A stretch of DNA of 64,000 nucleotides, taken from Microbacteriaceae bacterium. GTDB taxonomy: Bacteria > Actinomycetota > Actinomycetes > Actinomycetales > Microbacteriaceae. The position numbers and the translations under genes are program-made. Of this stretch, positions 54,197 through 63,106 are shown in pieces. The notes under the pieces were generated by a model that saw nothing but the letters and a program-made list of their open reading frames with translations, did no database searches and had not been told where the DNA came from. Location of the stretch: NCBI GenBank assembly GCA_025465095.1, contig JAODME010000003.1, positions 54,167 to 118,166 on the forward strand, in the 5' to 3' direction. Positions within the stretch are counted from its first letter, which is position 1. Each line of letters begins with the position of its first letter.

Positions 54197-55561
54197 TCAG
54201 CCGACCCGGGCGACGGCGGCCGCGAGAGTGGAGGTGGACCGACCGGGATAGAACGGAACGGTGACGGCGATTCCACCCCAGCCCGCGAGCAGGGCGGCCT
54301 CCGGAAGCTCGTCGGCGACGTAGTCCCCTCCCTTCACCCAGAGGTCAGGCTCGATTCGCCGGATCACCGCATCGGGGGTGTCCTCGTCGAAGACGATGAC
54401 GGCGTCGACGCACTCGAGGGCGAGCAGCAGATCGATCCGGTCGGCCTCATCCATGATCGGTCTGCCGACCCCCTTGAGCCGGCGCACCGACGCGTTCGAG
54501 TTCAGGCAGACGATCAGGCAGTCGCCGAGCGCTCTCGCGGCCGAAAGGGCGCGGGCGTGTCCGGCGTGCAACAGGTCGAAGCATCCGCCCGTCGCGACTA
54601 CCGTGCCTCCAGCGCGTCTCGTCTCGTGCACGACTTGAAGCGCCTCGGCGGTGTCTCCCGGGAGATAGCTCGCGTTGTCCGGTCGCGTGAGCGATGCGAC
54701 ACCGCCCGCGGCGAGGAACGCGGCGGCTTCGGTGACGGCTCCGCGCAGAGCGGCGGCGAGCGCGGCACCAGAGGCGAGTTGCACGGCGAGCGACGCTGCG
54801 AGCCGGTCGCCGGCGCCGCAGGTATCGGGTGCGTGGATGAGCGGTGCAGGCACGACGAGCGGAAGATCCGAATCGCTCTCGTTCAACAGTGCGCCGAGCG
54901 ACCCGAGAGTGATCACCACCGACCGGCACCCCCATCGCGTTCGCAGCTCTTTCGCCGCGGAGGATGCGCTGTGGACCCCGGTCACCGCCGATCCGGTCGC
55001 GCCGGCGGCTTCCAACGCGTTGGGCGTCGCCGCCCAGGTCGATGCCACCGGTTCTGCGCCGCGTGGGTGCGGGTCCCAGACGAGCGGAACCTTGCGTCCC
55101 CGCTCGCCGAGGGCGGCGCGCAGCTCGGCGTTTGCGAGCAGGCCGCGGCCGTAGTCGGCGACGACGATGGCGTCCGCGGCCAGGATCGCGCGGATCATCG
55201 CCGGCGTGACCTCCGGAGCCGGTGGGATCGCGCAGTCCTGGTCTATCCGGGCGATGGCGTGCCCTGCGGCCCGCAGCCGGGTCTTCACTGGGGTGCGAGC
55301 GCCGCTCCGTCCGGCGATGACAGATGTCCCGTCGAGAGTTCCGCGCAGCTGCCCGGCCCTGTCGTCGTCCGACAGCACAGTCACGAGGGTCACCTCGTGG
55401 CCCTCCCGCGTGAGTATGGTCGCGACGAGACCGGCGCCACCGGCTCGCCTGTCCGCCACCGTCACGTCGACGACCGGCACCGGCGCATCCGGGCTCAACC
55501 GGTTCGCCGACCCCGACAGGTCGACGTCGAGCAGGACATCGCCGACCACCGTGATGCGCAT
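54197..55561 (-). CDS. hldE: bifunctional heptose kinase / adenylyltransferase, copy 2
   Basis: Second HldE-like protein, 454 residues. The PfkB half starts [27 protein letters not shown] and has DRRAGGAGLVATIL where copy 1 has STPGGAGNTAMNL. Its base motif is CGAGDRLAAS instead of GAGDTF, with the catalytic Asp kept. The nucleotidyltransferase half (about 320-450) has TGGCFDLLHAGHARAL and LKGVGRPIM. The ATG overlaps the gmhA stop (TGATG). With gmhA and gmhB in the same operon it completes the ADP-heptose route on its own, so copy 1 may have another specificity. Confidence 0.87.
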   Translation of the reverse strand: MRITVVGDVLLDVDLSGSANRLSPDAPVPVVDVTVADRRAGGAGLVATILTREGHEVTLVTVLSDDDRAGQLRGTLDGTSVIAGRSGARTPVKTRLRAAGHAIARIDQDCAIPPAPEVTPAMIRAILAADAIVVADYGRGLLANAELRAALGERGRKVPLVWDPHPRGAEPVASTWAATPNALEAAGATGSAVTGVHSASSAAKELRTRWGCRSVVITLGSLGALLNESDSDLPLVVPAPLIHAPDTCGAGDRLAASLAVQLASGAALAAALRGAVTEAAAFLAAGGVASLTRPDNASYLPGDTAEALQVVHETRRAGGTVVATGGCFDLLHAGHARALSAARALGDCLIVCLNSNASVRRLKGVGRPIMDEADRIDLLLALECVDAVIVFDEDTPDAVIRRIEPDLWVKGGDYVADELPEAALLAGWGGIAVTVPFYPGRSTSTLAAAVARVG

Positions 55562-56235
55562 CAGGATGTCCCGTCGGTCAACACGGCGGGCGCCGCGTCG
55601 ATGAGTTCGATCTGACGATCGAACGCCCGGCACAGGGCGTGAATGCCGACCAGTTGCGCCTCCTGCACGTTGGGTGCGAGGCCGGGCAGCGCGATGTGTT
55701 CGTCGCACTCGAGGGTAAGCGGATTCGGCCCCGGCCCGGTCAGCGCCCAACTGGCGGCACCCACCTCCCGTGCGGCGCGGGCCGCGAGCAGCAGATTCCT
55801 GCTGCGCCCGCTCGTAGACAGCAGCACGAGCACGTCGTCGGGCCTCGCGTGCGCCCGCACCTGGCGGGCGAAGGTCTCGTCGAAGCTGTAGTCGTTCCCG
55901 ATCGCGGTGATGCTCGACGTGTCGGCGTGCAGCGCGATGGCCGAGAACGGCCGACGCTCCCCGTCGAACCGCCCCACCAGTTCAGCCGTGAGGTGCTGGG
56001 CCTCCGCCGCCGACCCTCCGTTGCCGGCGGCCAGCAGCCGCGCTCCGGCGTTCAGGCGCACAGCGAGCTCGGTGCCCCACCTGGCTAGACGTGCCGCCTC
56101 GCCGTGCAGGGCGGCGAGAACCGGCCCGAGGGCGGCGACATGGTGCTCGATCGCCATCGTCGTTGCCAGCTCCGCCGAGTGGGCCGGCGGAACGAGGTCG
56201 CGTCGGTGCAGCGACAGCTGATGCTCAATGGTCAT
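55561..56235 (-). CDS. gmhA: D-sedoheptulose 7-phosphate isomerase
   Basis: First enzyme of heptose nucleotide synthesis: sedoheptulose 7-phosphate to D-glycero-D-manno-heptose 7-phosphate. It is a SIS-domain protein of 224 residues. [22 protein letters not shown] and [16 protein letters not shown] bind the phosphate, and the Glu in SAAEAQHL and the His in LVGIHALC fit the catalytic residues of GmhA. The frame is open upstream, but GGGAG seven bases before the ATG at 56235 and the overlap with the GT4 gene decide the start. Confidence 0.9.
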   Translation of the reverse strand: MTIEHQLSLHRRDLVPPAHSAELATTMAIEHHVAALGPVLAALHGEAARLARWGTELAVRLNAGARLLAAGNGGSAAEAQHLTAELVGRFDGERRPFSAIALHADTSSITAIGNDYSFDETFARQVRAHARPDDVLVLLSTSGRSRNLLLAARAAREVGAASWALTGPGPNPLTLECDEHIALPGLAPNVQEAQLVGIHALCRAFDRQIELIDAAPAVLTDGTS

Positions 56236-57491
56236 CGTGATGCTCCCTTCGCGGCACGCAGGGAAGCTCCGCCGGCCGCTCTTCGAATCGTCTTCCGGTA
56301 GGCCCGTTCGGTGTCCGCGGCGACCTGGTCCCAGGAGAAGCGGGATTCCACCCGGTCCCGCCCGGCGGCGCCTAGCCGACGGATGCGCGCGTGGTCGATG
56401 AGCAGGGCGGCGAGCGCGCCGCTGATCGCTCCCGGATCCCTCGGCGGCACGTGCACACCGGTCACCCCGTGCACGACCGTGTCGATGAGTCCGCCGACGG
56501 AGCTGGCGACGACGGGGATCCCGCACGCCATCGCCTCGAGCGGCACGATTCCGAACGGCTCGTACCAGGGAGTGCAGACGACGGCGTCGGCGGAGCGCAG
56601 CACCGCCGGCAGCTCGCTCTGCGCCACCTGCCCGCGCACGTGCACGCGATCGGAGAGCCCGAGCCGGTCGGCGAGGGCCAGCAGGCGGCGAGCCTCCGGG
56701 TCGTCCAGGAGTGACTCCGAGCCGCCGGAGCCTCCGATGACGACGAGTTCGACGTCGGTCATGCCCTCGGCGGCGAGCTGGGCCAGGGCGGTGATGACGA
56801 GATCGACCCCCTTGCGTGGCACCAGCCGGCCGACGCTGACGATCCGCCTGGTCCGCCCCTTGCGCTCGACGGGCCCGGTCGGCTTGAACCGCTCCAGGTC
56901 GACCCCGCACGGCACGACCGAGATGTGGGTGGACGGCACGCCGAGCGCCTTGAGTTCGAATGCCTCATCGGAGCAGGTCGCGATGACCGCGTCGGCCTCG
57001 CGGCCGACCTTCGGCTCGAGCCATTCCCTCTCGGCTGGGCTGGTGTCCTGAGCGCCCTGGTGTCGGCGCTTCACGATTCCGAGGGCGTGGAAGGTATGGG
57101 TCACCGGCAGCGCCCGCGGGCGGCCCGGGCGCCGCGCGGCCTCGAGCGCGGCGACGCCTGACATCCAGAAGTGGCTGTGCACGATGTCGGGCGTTGTGCG
57201 GTCCCAATCATCGGAGAGACGATCGGCGAGGTTGCCCATATACGGCAGAAGCTCGTCCTTCGGCACGTGCGTCGCCGGTCCGGCATCCGCGTGCACGACC
57301 TCTACGCCGGGGAAGAGCTGCATGCGCGCCGGCAGGCCGGGATCATCTCGCCGCGTGTAAACGGTCACCTGGTGCCCGCGGCGGGCGAGGGCGCTTGACA
57401 GCGCCGCGACGTGCACGTTCTGCCCTCCGGCGTCGACACCCCCGATGACGGCGAGGGGGCTCGCGTGCTCGGAAACCATCGCGATCCTCAT
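56232..57491 (-). CDS. family 4 glycosyltransferase
   Basis: GT-B retaining glycosyltransferase of 419 residues. Its N-terminus [13 protein letters not shown] and [19 protein letters not shown] resemble the MshA/sucrose-phosphate-synthase branch. [19 protein letters not shown] and [21 protein letters not shown] with the E-x7-E pattern complete the donor site. Donor and acceptor cannot be read off. It overlaps gmhA by four bases and the preceding glycosyltransferase by four bases. Confidence 0.9.
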   Translation of the reverse strand: MRIAMVSEHASPLAVIGGVDAGGQNVHVAALSSALARRGHQVTVYTRRDDPGLPARMQLFPGVEVVHADAGPATHVPKDELLPYMGNLADRLSDDWDRTTPDIVHSHFWMSGVAALEAARRPGRPRALPVTHTFHALGIVKRRHQGAQDTSPAEREWLEPKVGREADAVIATCSDEAFELKALGVPSTHISVVPCGVDLERFKPTGPVERKGRTRRIVSVGRLVPRKGVDLVITALAQLAAEGMTDVELVVIGGSGGSESLLDDPEARRLLALADRLGLSDRVHVRGQVAQSELPAVLRSADAVVCTPWYEPFGIVPLEAMACGIPVVASSVGGLIDTVVHGVTGVHVPPRDPGAISGALAALLIDHARIRRLGAAGRDRVESRFSWDQVAADTERAYRKTIRRAAGGASLRAAKGASR

Positions 57492-58543
57492 CGGAATGTC
57501 CCTTCTCTCTCGCCCGCCCCGACACTGTCGGCGTTGTGCGGCCGCCGGAACTGGGGCGGTCGGATGATGCGACGGCGCCCGCCAGTGGCGACCGTGTCCT
57601 CGATCAGCTCGTCCCAGCGCTCGAGGAACGCCCTGAGCGAGTAGCGCTCGAGCGCGATCTCTCGAGCGATCTGCCCGCGTGAGCGTGCCTCATCGGGGTC
57701 GTCGACCAGCCGTCGCGCCACGCGCACGAGCTCGTCGACGTCGGCAGAGATCGCACCCGCCTCCGGTGGCACGGCGCGTGGTGCCTCCGTCGTCGCGAGG
57801 ACGACGACCGGCATCGCGAGATGCATCGCCTCGAGCAGGGAGAGCCCGAGGGAGGTCCACCGAAGCGGATGCAGGTAGACACGGCAGCCGGCGAGTCTCT
57901 CGTGCAGTCGCGGGGTGGCGAGGTTGCCGCGGAGGATCAGCCTGCGCTCGTCGAGGCCGATCCGCTCCGGAAGGTGCGCGATCGACATCCCGAAGGCCTC
58001 CAGAGGCGCCGCCTCCGCAAACCTGGGCAGCAGGTCGGTGCCGGTCACCCGCCAGCGACGGATCGGCTCGTTGATGACGAAACCGAGGTGAGGGCGCTCC
58101 CCGCTGTAGAGGGGGCCGGGGTCGGGGATGCCATGCTCGATGACGACGGTCGGCGCCGATCCCGAGTCCCACATCAGCCGGTTGAAATGGGTTACGTGCA
58201 CGATAGGGATATCGCAGCGATCGGCGAGTGGATGAATCTGGTTCGGTACGCCCTCCTTGGGCGTGTTGTGCTCGACGTAGAGCGCGGGCAAGTCCCGCCC
58301 CAGACGACGGCCCGTGAGCCTTTCCGCCTCGGCCAGATCCTCCGGCCGCTGCAGCACTGCAAGATCGATCTGCTCGTCACGCAGGCTTCCCGGCGGCACC
58401 TCGTGCACCGACGTAGGCCAGGGGAGGCCCGTCCCGCCGAGCCCCGATCCGCGCCCGGCCGCCATGGGCAGCAGGTAGTCGTGGCCGCCGCGCACGAACG
58501 CGTCCATCCACCCGCCATGCACGTGCCAGGCCAGGATCCTCAC
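57488..58543 (-). CDS. glycosyltransferase (GT-B, family 1/4-like)
   Basis: A 351-residue protein with a GT-B look. The N-terminus [22 protein letters not shown] is followed by [23 protein letters not shown] and the donor block [19 protein letters not shown] with the usual Glu. The GTG at 58543 overlaps the stop of the GT9 gene (GTGA); the frame is open further upstream but no better start exists. Its substrate is unknown. It is one of three glycosyltransferases in this operon. Confidence 0.83.
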   Translation of the reverse strand: MRILAWHVHGGWMDAFVRGGHDYLLPMAAGRGSGLGGTGLPWPTSVHEVPPGSLRDEQIDLAVLQRPEDLAEAERLTGRRLGRDLPALYVEHNTPKEGVPNQIHPLADRCDIPIVHVTHFNRLMWDSGSAPTVVIEHGIPDPGPLYSGERPHLGFVINEPIRRWRVTGTDLLPRFAEAAPLEAFGMSIAHLPERIGLDERRLILRGNLATPRLHERLAGCRVYLHPLRWTSLGLSLLEAMHLAMPVVVLATTEAPRAVPPEAGAISADVDELVRVARRLVDDPDEARSRGQIAREIALERYSLRAFLERWDELIEDTVATGGRRRIIRPPQFRRPHNADSVGAGEREGTFR

Positions 58544-59604
58544 GCCGGCACCTCCACCCGCGGCGCGGGCTCGGCATCGCACGATGTTCGCGCAAGCAGC
58601 TTTCCGCACGCCGCGAAGGCGACGCCCGCCGAGACCGAGGAGAGACACGGGTGTCCCGGCACGGGGCACTCCCGGGCGCGTGTGCCGGCGCATTCCGCTC
58701 GCTGATCGCCGAGGACTTCCACCGGTACGCGGTAGGGCGCCCATTTCGCGGCGGGCACGACCGGGGAGAACAGGCTCACCACGGGGGTGCCTACGGCCGC
58801 CGCGAGATGCGCGGGGCCGGTGTTCCCCGTCACAAGCAGTCGAGCTCCGGCGAGCACGCCGGAGAGCTCGTGCAGGTCGGTGCGGCCGCCCAGGTCCATA
58901 CCGTCCGTTCCGGCGACGCGGGCGGTGAGCGCTCGCTCGCTCGGTCCACCGGTTACGACGACACGGTGACCGGCCCCCGTCAGGAGCCGCACCAGGTCGG
59001 CCGCGTTCTCCTCCGGCCACGCGCGCGCGGGCACGGACGCGCCCGGGTGGATGACGACGTACGATTCCGTGCCGACGAGTGCCGAGACATCCGGGGTCGG
59101 CAGCACTCTGAGGCGGCCGTCGTCACGGCCGGGGAGTTCGAACCCGCCCGCCCGCACGATCGTCATCGCCCGTTCCGCCTCCGGCAGCTCCTCCGGGAAA
59201 TCCTCGCCCGGCCGGATCCGCACGTCGAGCAGGCTACCGGCGGCGTCCACCGAGGCGCCGATGATCCGCGGAACCCCTGCGAGTCGAAGCAGCAGGGCGA
59301 GGGGGAGGGGGGACTGGTGAAAGGAGGTGAGCAGCACGGCGATGTCCGGTGGATCCCCGAGAAGGGCGCTCAGCACACCGACGTGCTCGGGCGTCGCGGC
59401 CGGGGAGGGGTCGGCGATCCACGGGCAGGCCCAGACGATCACCCGCCCGACGCCGGGCAGCAGCGCACCGGCCGGGGCACCCTGTGGACCGCAGAGCAGA
59501 ACCAGTTCGCCGACATCGGGATGGGCGGCGATCGCGCGCACTGCGGGCCCGGCGAGCAGCACGTCGCCGGCGCTGTCGAGGCGTGCGACGAGGGCCCGGC
59601 GCAT
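58540..59604 (-). CDS. family 9 glycosyltransferase (heptosyltransferase-like), copy 2
   Basis: GT9 protein of 354 residues. LVARLDSAGDVLLAGPAVRAIA is the N-terminal GT9 mark, VVIHPGASVPARAWPEENAADL the middle one, and LVTGNTGPAHLAAAVGTPVVSLF the donor-site one. The C-terminal part has several cysteines (AECAGTRARECPVPGHPC). ATG at 59604 shares a base with the gmhB stop; a GTG one codon upstream is equally possible. It directly follows gmhB, so donor synthesis and transfer are encoded together. Confidence 0.88.
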   Translation of the reverse strand: MRRALVARLDSAGDVLLAGPAVRAIAAHPDVGELVLLCGPQGAPAGALLPGVGRVIVWACPWIADPSPAATPEHVGVLSALLGDPPDIAVLLTSFHQSPLPLALLLRLAGVPRIIGASVDAAGSLLDVRIRPGEDFPEELPEAERAMTIVRAGGFELPGRDDGRLRVLPTPDVSALVGTESYVVIHPGASVPARAWPEENAADLVRLLTGAGHRVVVTGGPSERALTARVAGTDGMDLGGRTDLHELSGVLAGARLLVTGNTGPAHLAAAVGTPVVSLFSPVVPAAKWAPYRVPVEVLGDQRAECAGTRARECPVPGHPCLSSVSAGVAFAACGKLLARTSCDAEPAPRVEVPA

Positions 59605-60170
59605 CACGACGCCTCCCTCACGGAAGGCGCAACGGCGCTGGGACGCCCACCGAACAGCAGTTCCACGCCGGCCAGCAGGTCCGGTGCCACCAGCGCGGCC
59701 GCACGCACCTCCTCACCGCGCGTGATAACTGTCGGTACGAGCACGCCGCGCGCTCCGGCAGCACCCGCCGCGGCGACATCCGCCCCTATGTCACCGATCA
59801 CGGCGACATCCGCCGGCTCCAGGCCGAGCGCCCCCGCGGCGGACAGCACCATTCCCGGTCGAGGCTTGCGGCATTCGCACGCGTCCGCGGCCGCGTGCGG
59901 GCAGACACACCAGACGTCGAACGGTCCGACCAGCCGGTCAATGGCGGAATTCACCGCGTCGACCTGGCCCCGCGTCAGCATGCCGCTGGCGATGCCCGAT
60001 TGATTGGTGATGACACCCACCGGTATTCCCGCTCGGCGAAGCAGCCGCACCGCCTCCCTGGCGGTCGGCATCGGCTCGACACGTTCGGGGTCGCCGTTGT
60101 ACGGCACGTCCACGACGAGCGTGCCGTCCCGGTCGAACAGCACGGCGCGGGGGCAGCGGGTAACCTCCAT
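59604..60170 (-). CDS. gmhB: D-glycero-D-manno-heptose 1,7-bisphosphate phosphatase
   Basis: HAD-IIIA phosphatase of 188 residues that removes the C7 phosphate between the two HldE steps. The nucleophile motif is AVLFDRDGTLVVD, followed by GVITNQSGIASG, the zinc-loop CVCPHAAADACECRKPRPG and GDIGADVAAAGAAG. The Cys/His spacing of the zinc loop is the GmhB type. The frame is open far upstream, but MEVTRCPRAVLF at 60170 is the family start. It heads the main minus-strand heptose operon. Confidence 0.9.
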   Translation of the reverse strand: MEVTRCPRAVLFDRDGTLVVDVPYNGDPERVEPMPTAREAVRLLRRAGIPVGVITNQSGIASGMLTRGQVDAVNSAIDRLVGPFDVWCVCPHAAADACECRKPRPGMVLSAAGALGLEPADVAVIGDIGADVAAAGAAGARGVLVPTVITRGEEVRAAALVAPDLLAGVELLFGGRPSAVAPSVREAS

Positions 60171-60179
60171 GGCACTGCT

Positions 60180-60205
60180 GTTCCCCCCTGACCGGGAAAG
60201 TAAAC
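60180..60205 (-). promoter_or_regulatory. possible sigma-B/F-like promoter for the gmhB operon
   Basis: On the minus strand GTTTAC (60205-60200) and GGGAAC (60185-60180) are 14 bp apart, the same spacing as at 52186-52211. The -10 differs from GGGTAC by one base. Transcription would start only a few bases before the gmhB ATG. Confidence 0.35.
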
Positions 60206-60239
60206 GTCCTGCGGCCTCCGGTTCTGACAGTGTGGAGGC

Positions 60240-61196
60240 ATGCGATTGTTCGGAGAACGCCCGGATGCGCCAGAGGTGCTCGCCCTTCGTGCTCTCAAGC
60301 TCGGCGACCTGCTCGTGGCCGTGCCCGCCATCCGCGGCATCCGTCGCGCCCTGCCCGATCATGAGCTCGTGCTCGCGGTTCCGCAATGGCTGAACCCCAT
60401 CGTGGCTCTGATCGGAGGGGTGGACGCTGTTCTGCCGACGCAGGGACTCGACGATCCGCTGCCGGTCGAACCCGGCCGCATTGACATCGCCGTGAACCTG
60501 CACGGCAATGGTGACCAGAGCAGCGAACTCATCGAACTGCTCGCCCCGCGTGTGGTGGCCGGTCACCGCAACGACAGGCGCGACGGTCCGCAGTGGGAAG
60601 ACGGCGTGCTCGAGCGTTACCGCTGGGCCCGCCTCGTCTCCGCGCACGGGATGCCGGCGGATCAGGAGGACGTCACGTTGCAGGCGCCGAGCGCACAGTC
60701 GGTCCTGCCCGGATGCAGTGTGGTGCACGTCGGTGCGTTCTACGGTTCCCGTGAGTGGCCAGTGGAGCGATTCGCTGAGGTCGCGTCGTTCCTTGCGCGA
60801 AACGGCCACCGGGTGGTGTTCACGGCGAGTGGAGCGGAACGCGCTCGCGCAGACGAAGCCGCGAGACTCGGCGGTTTCGCGGCCGAAAGCGTGCTCGCCG
60901 GACAGCTCGAGCTCGACGCGTTCGCCGCCCTCATCCGTCAGGCGCGTGTCGTCGTCTCCGCCGACACGGGGGCCGCCCACCTCGCCTCCGCGTACGCGGT
61001 GCCCTCGGTCGTACTGTTCGGACCGGCACCCGTCGAAGAATGGGGCCCGCCCGAATCCGGTCCGCACATCGCGCTGACGGATGCGAGCAAGCGACGCGGG
61101 GACGCGTTCGCGTGCACGCCGGACCCGGCGATCCTCGCCGTCACCGTGGAGGACGTGCTGAACGCGCTCGCGACTCTGAACGCCGCGCACGGCTGA
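60240..61196 (+). CDS. family 9 glycosyltransferase (heptosyltransferase-like), copy 3
   Basis: GT9 protein of 318 residues, divergent from gmhB. LALRALKLGDLLVAVPAIRGI marks the N-terminus, VVHVGAFYGSREWPVERFAEV the middle and VVSADTGAAHLASAYAVPSVVLF the donor site. A GGAGG close to the ATG supports the start. It has fewer cysteines than the other two copies. It ends 23 bp before the convergent sigma factor gene. Confidence 0.88.
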   Translation: MRLFGERPDAPEVLALRALKLGDLLVAVPAIRGIRRALPDHELVLAVPQWLNPIVALIGGVDAVLPTQGLDDPLPVEPGRIDIAVNLHGNGDQSSELIELLAPRVVAGHRNDRRDGPQWEDGVLERYRWARLVSAHGMPADQEDVTLQAPSAQSVLPGCSVVHVGAFYGSREWPVERFAEVASFLARNGHRVVFTASGAERARADEAARLGGFAAESVLAGQLELDAFAALIRQARVVVSADTGAAHLASAYAVPSVVLFGPAPVEEWGPPESGPHIALTDASKRRGDAFACTPDPAILAVTVEDVLNALATLNAAHG

Positions 61197-61219
61197 CGGC
61201 CAGCACATGGACGCGGTCG

Positions 61220-61999
61220 TCACGGATAGGCGAGATCGCTGCGCAGCCGCCCGAGGATACGGGTCAGCAGTCGTGACACCTGCATCTGGGTGACGCCGAG
61301 CTCGGCGGCGATCTCCTGCTGGGTGCGCTCCTGGAAGAACCGCAGGTAGAGGATGCGCCGGTCCCGAGGGGCCAGCCGTCGGCAGGCCGAACCGATCTCG
61401 GTCATCATCTCGGCACGTTCGAACTGGTCGTCGATTCGGCCTATCGTCTCGGCGAGCGGAAGGTCGTCACCGCTTCCCGTGGAGTCGAGTGAGGCCGGCC
61501 GCAGGCTCTCCTGTGAGCAGACCGCTTCCCGCACGTTGCAAAGCTCGTCGTCGAGACTCTTCGCGAGTTCGGCGAGCGACGGTGTGCGTCCGAGCTCCTG
61601 GGTGAGCCGCGGCATCGTCGTGGCGATCGTGCCGCGAAGCTCCTGCACCCTCCTCGGCGGACGGATGAACCAGGCGTGGTCGCGCAGGTGCCTCTTGATC
61701 TCACCCGAAATGGTCGGCACCGCGAAGGCGACGAAGTCGGCACCGCGCTCGGGATCGAACCGCCTGGCGGCCTTGATGAGGCCGAGGTAGGCGACCTGCC
61801 GCAGGTCGCCCCAGTCCTGGCCGTCCCTGGAGTAGCGTCGGGCGATCGTCTCCGCGACTCCCAGGTGGTCGGTGACCACGTCGTCGTGAATCCGGCGCCG
61901 TTCCCGAAGCGGTGCGCCTGCCGCGGCGGCATACCTCGCCACCGTTCTCGCTTCCTTCACGGCACGTTGCGCGGTCACTGCTTCGGACACTGCAGCCAT
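61220..61999 (-). CDS. RNA polymerase sigma factor, sigma-B/F/G family
   Basis: Alternative sigma factor of 259 residues. Region 2 shows DLRQVAYLGLIKAARRFDPERGADFVAFAVPTISGEIKRHLRD (split at about 75-125), and WFIRPPRRVQEL is the region 3 start typical of SigB/SigF. Region 4 holds RRILYLRFFQERTQQEIAAELGVTQMQVSRLLTR. MAAVSEAVTAQ at 61999 is preferred over Met 18 codons upstream. No anti-sigma or anti-anti-sigma gene lies next to it. It borders the heptose cluster, whose operons carry sigma-B-like promoters. Confidence 0.9.
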   Translation of the reverse strand: MAAVSEAVTAQRAVKEARTVARYAAAAGAPLRERRRIHDDVVTDHLGVAETIARRYSRDGQDWGDLRQVAYLGLIKAARRFDPERGADFVAFAVPTISGEIKRHLRDHAWFIRPPRRVQELRGTIATTMPRLTQELGRTPSLAELAKSLDDELCNVREAVCSQESLRPASLDSTGSGDDLPLAETIGRIDDQFERAEMMTEIGSACRRLAPRDRRILYLRFFQERTQQEIAAELGVTQMQVSRLLTRILGRLRSDLAYP

Positions 62000-62104
62000 C
62001 GTGTTCCCCGTTTCTCTGACCGGCGGCTCCCGCCATGAGCGGGTCCGCGTCACCCGCTGCTACCTCTCCAGAGAACTGCTGCTTCTCCTGATTGCAAAGG
62101 CCTT

Positions 62105-62138
62105 GAAGAAGTAGGAGAAGAGGAGTAGAAGAAGAGGA
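62105..62138 (+). repeat. three tandem purine-rich units ahead of the phosphatase gene
   Basis: GAAGAAGTAGGA, GAAGAGGAGTA and GAAGAAGAGGA lie head to tail, ending at the ATG at 62139. Each unit contains a Shine-Dalgarno-like core. It is an almost pure purine tract in an otherwise GC-balanced genome. Confidence 0.7.
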
Positions 62139-62810
62139 ATGACTCTCGACAATGCCGGGCGCAGCGTGCGACTGCTGCTCGTGAGACACGGGCCGACCGG
62201 CTGGAACCTCGAGGGCAGGTACACCAGCACGACGGATGTGCGATTGCACGCCTCGGCTCGGGCTGCGCTTGCGCCCACCGCCCGCCTGATCGAGCGCAGC
62301 GAAATCGGTCGGGTGCTGACCAGCCCTATGAAGCGCGCCGTCGAGACAGCGGAGATCCTGCGCGATCTCGGCGCGATCGACGTGGCGCACGAGGTCGACG
62401 CCGACCTGAGGGAACTCGATTTCGGGCGCTTCGAGGGGCGCAGCCGGGGGGAGATGCGCGCCGGCGCACTCGCGGACGCCTACGAGGACTGGATGCGGGT
62501 GCGCGAGGGATTTGCTGCCGCGCCTGGCGGCGAGGACCTCTCAAGCGCCTCAGGTCGCGCCACACGCGTTCTCGAAAAGGTGCGGGCCGGGGAAGCAGAC
62601 ACCCTCGTGGTCTCGCACGGCTACCTTCTGCGCATCCTCGTGGTCACCGCGGTGCCTCGGCTTCCGGTCAGCGCGATCCGCAGCATGCCGCTCGCCAACG
62701 GCAGCGTCACCGAACTGAGCTTCGGGCGGGGCGGAGAATGGTCGCTCCTGTCACACAATCAGCTGGGCGCCCCGGTCGAGGAAGCGATCAGCCCGTCTGA
62801 CCGCGGCTGA
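62139..62810 (+). CDS. histidine phosphatase family protein (phosphoglycerate-mutase-like)
   Basis: A 223-residue branch-1 histidine phosphatase. The nucleophile is His17 in LLVRHGPTGWNLEGRYT. LTSPMKRAVETAEIL, LRELDFGRFEGRS and VVSHGYLLRILV supply the second histidine and the proton donor. Substrates of this family range from 3-phosphoglycerate to small phosphate esters and cannot be told here. GAGGA precedes the ATG, itself the end of a repeated purine tract. The end overlaps the small gene on the other strand by 23 bp. Confidence 0.88.
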   Translation: MTLDNAGRSVRLLLVRHGPTGWNLEGRYTSTTDVRLHASARAALAPTARLIERSEIGRVLTSPMKRAVETAEILRDLGAIDVAHEVDADLRELDFGRFEGRSRGEMRAGALADAYEDWMRVREGFAAAPGGEDLSSASGRATRVLEKVRAGEADTLVVSHGYLLRILVVTAVPRLPVSAIRSMPLANGSVTELSFGRGGEWSLLSHNQLGAPVEEAISPSDRG

Positions 62811-63072
62811 TCTGGTCGGGCGCGTCATCCGTAACGCCAGCGTCGCCGCTGAACGCGGTCGTCGCGGTGTCAGCGGCGTCGTTGTAGCGGATGACGGTGC
62901 CGTCGTCCAGTTCGACGACGGGCCGACCCTCCAGCCAGGTGAGCGTCCAGCGCCACCGACCCGTGTCCCGCGCGTCGAGCTCCGTCTCGACAGCGCGGAT
63001 TGCGGAGATCACGACGGCGGGGAGCCGCGCCGGCGGTTCGCCCCCCATCGCCCAGCGTGTTCCCAGTTGCAT
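62788..63072 (-). CDS. small conserved-looking protein of unknown function
   Basis: A 94-residue soluble protein, probably restricted to close relatives. The centre, WRWTLTWLEGRPVVELDDGTVIRYND, looks like a small beta-sheet domain with several tryptophans. The tail is acidic and Thr-rich. AAAGGAG five bases before the ATG at 63072 decides the start over an upstream Met. It follows valS after a 34-bp gap on the same strand, so it may be co-transcribed with it. Confidence 0.65.
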   Translation of the reverse strand: MQLGTRWAMGGEPPARLPAVVISAIRAVETELDARDTGRWRWTLTWLEGRPVVELDDGTVIRYNDAADTATTAFSGDAGVTDDAPDQISRGQTG

Positions 63073-63106
63073 GACGCTCCTTTCTCGATGGCGGGTTCGT
63101 GCAGGG

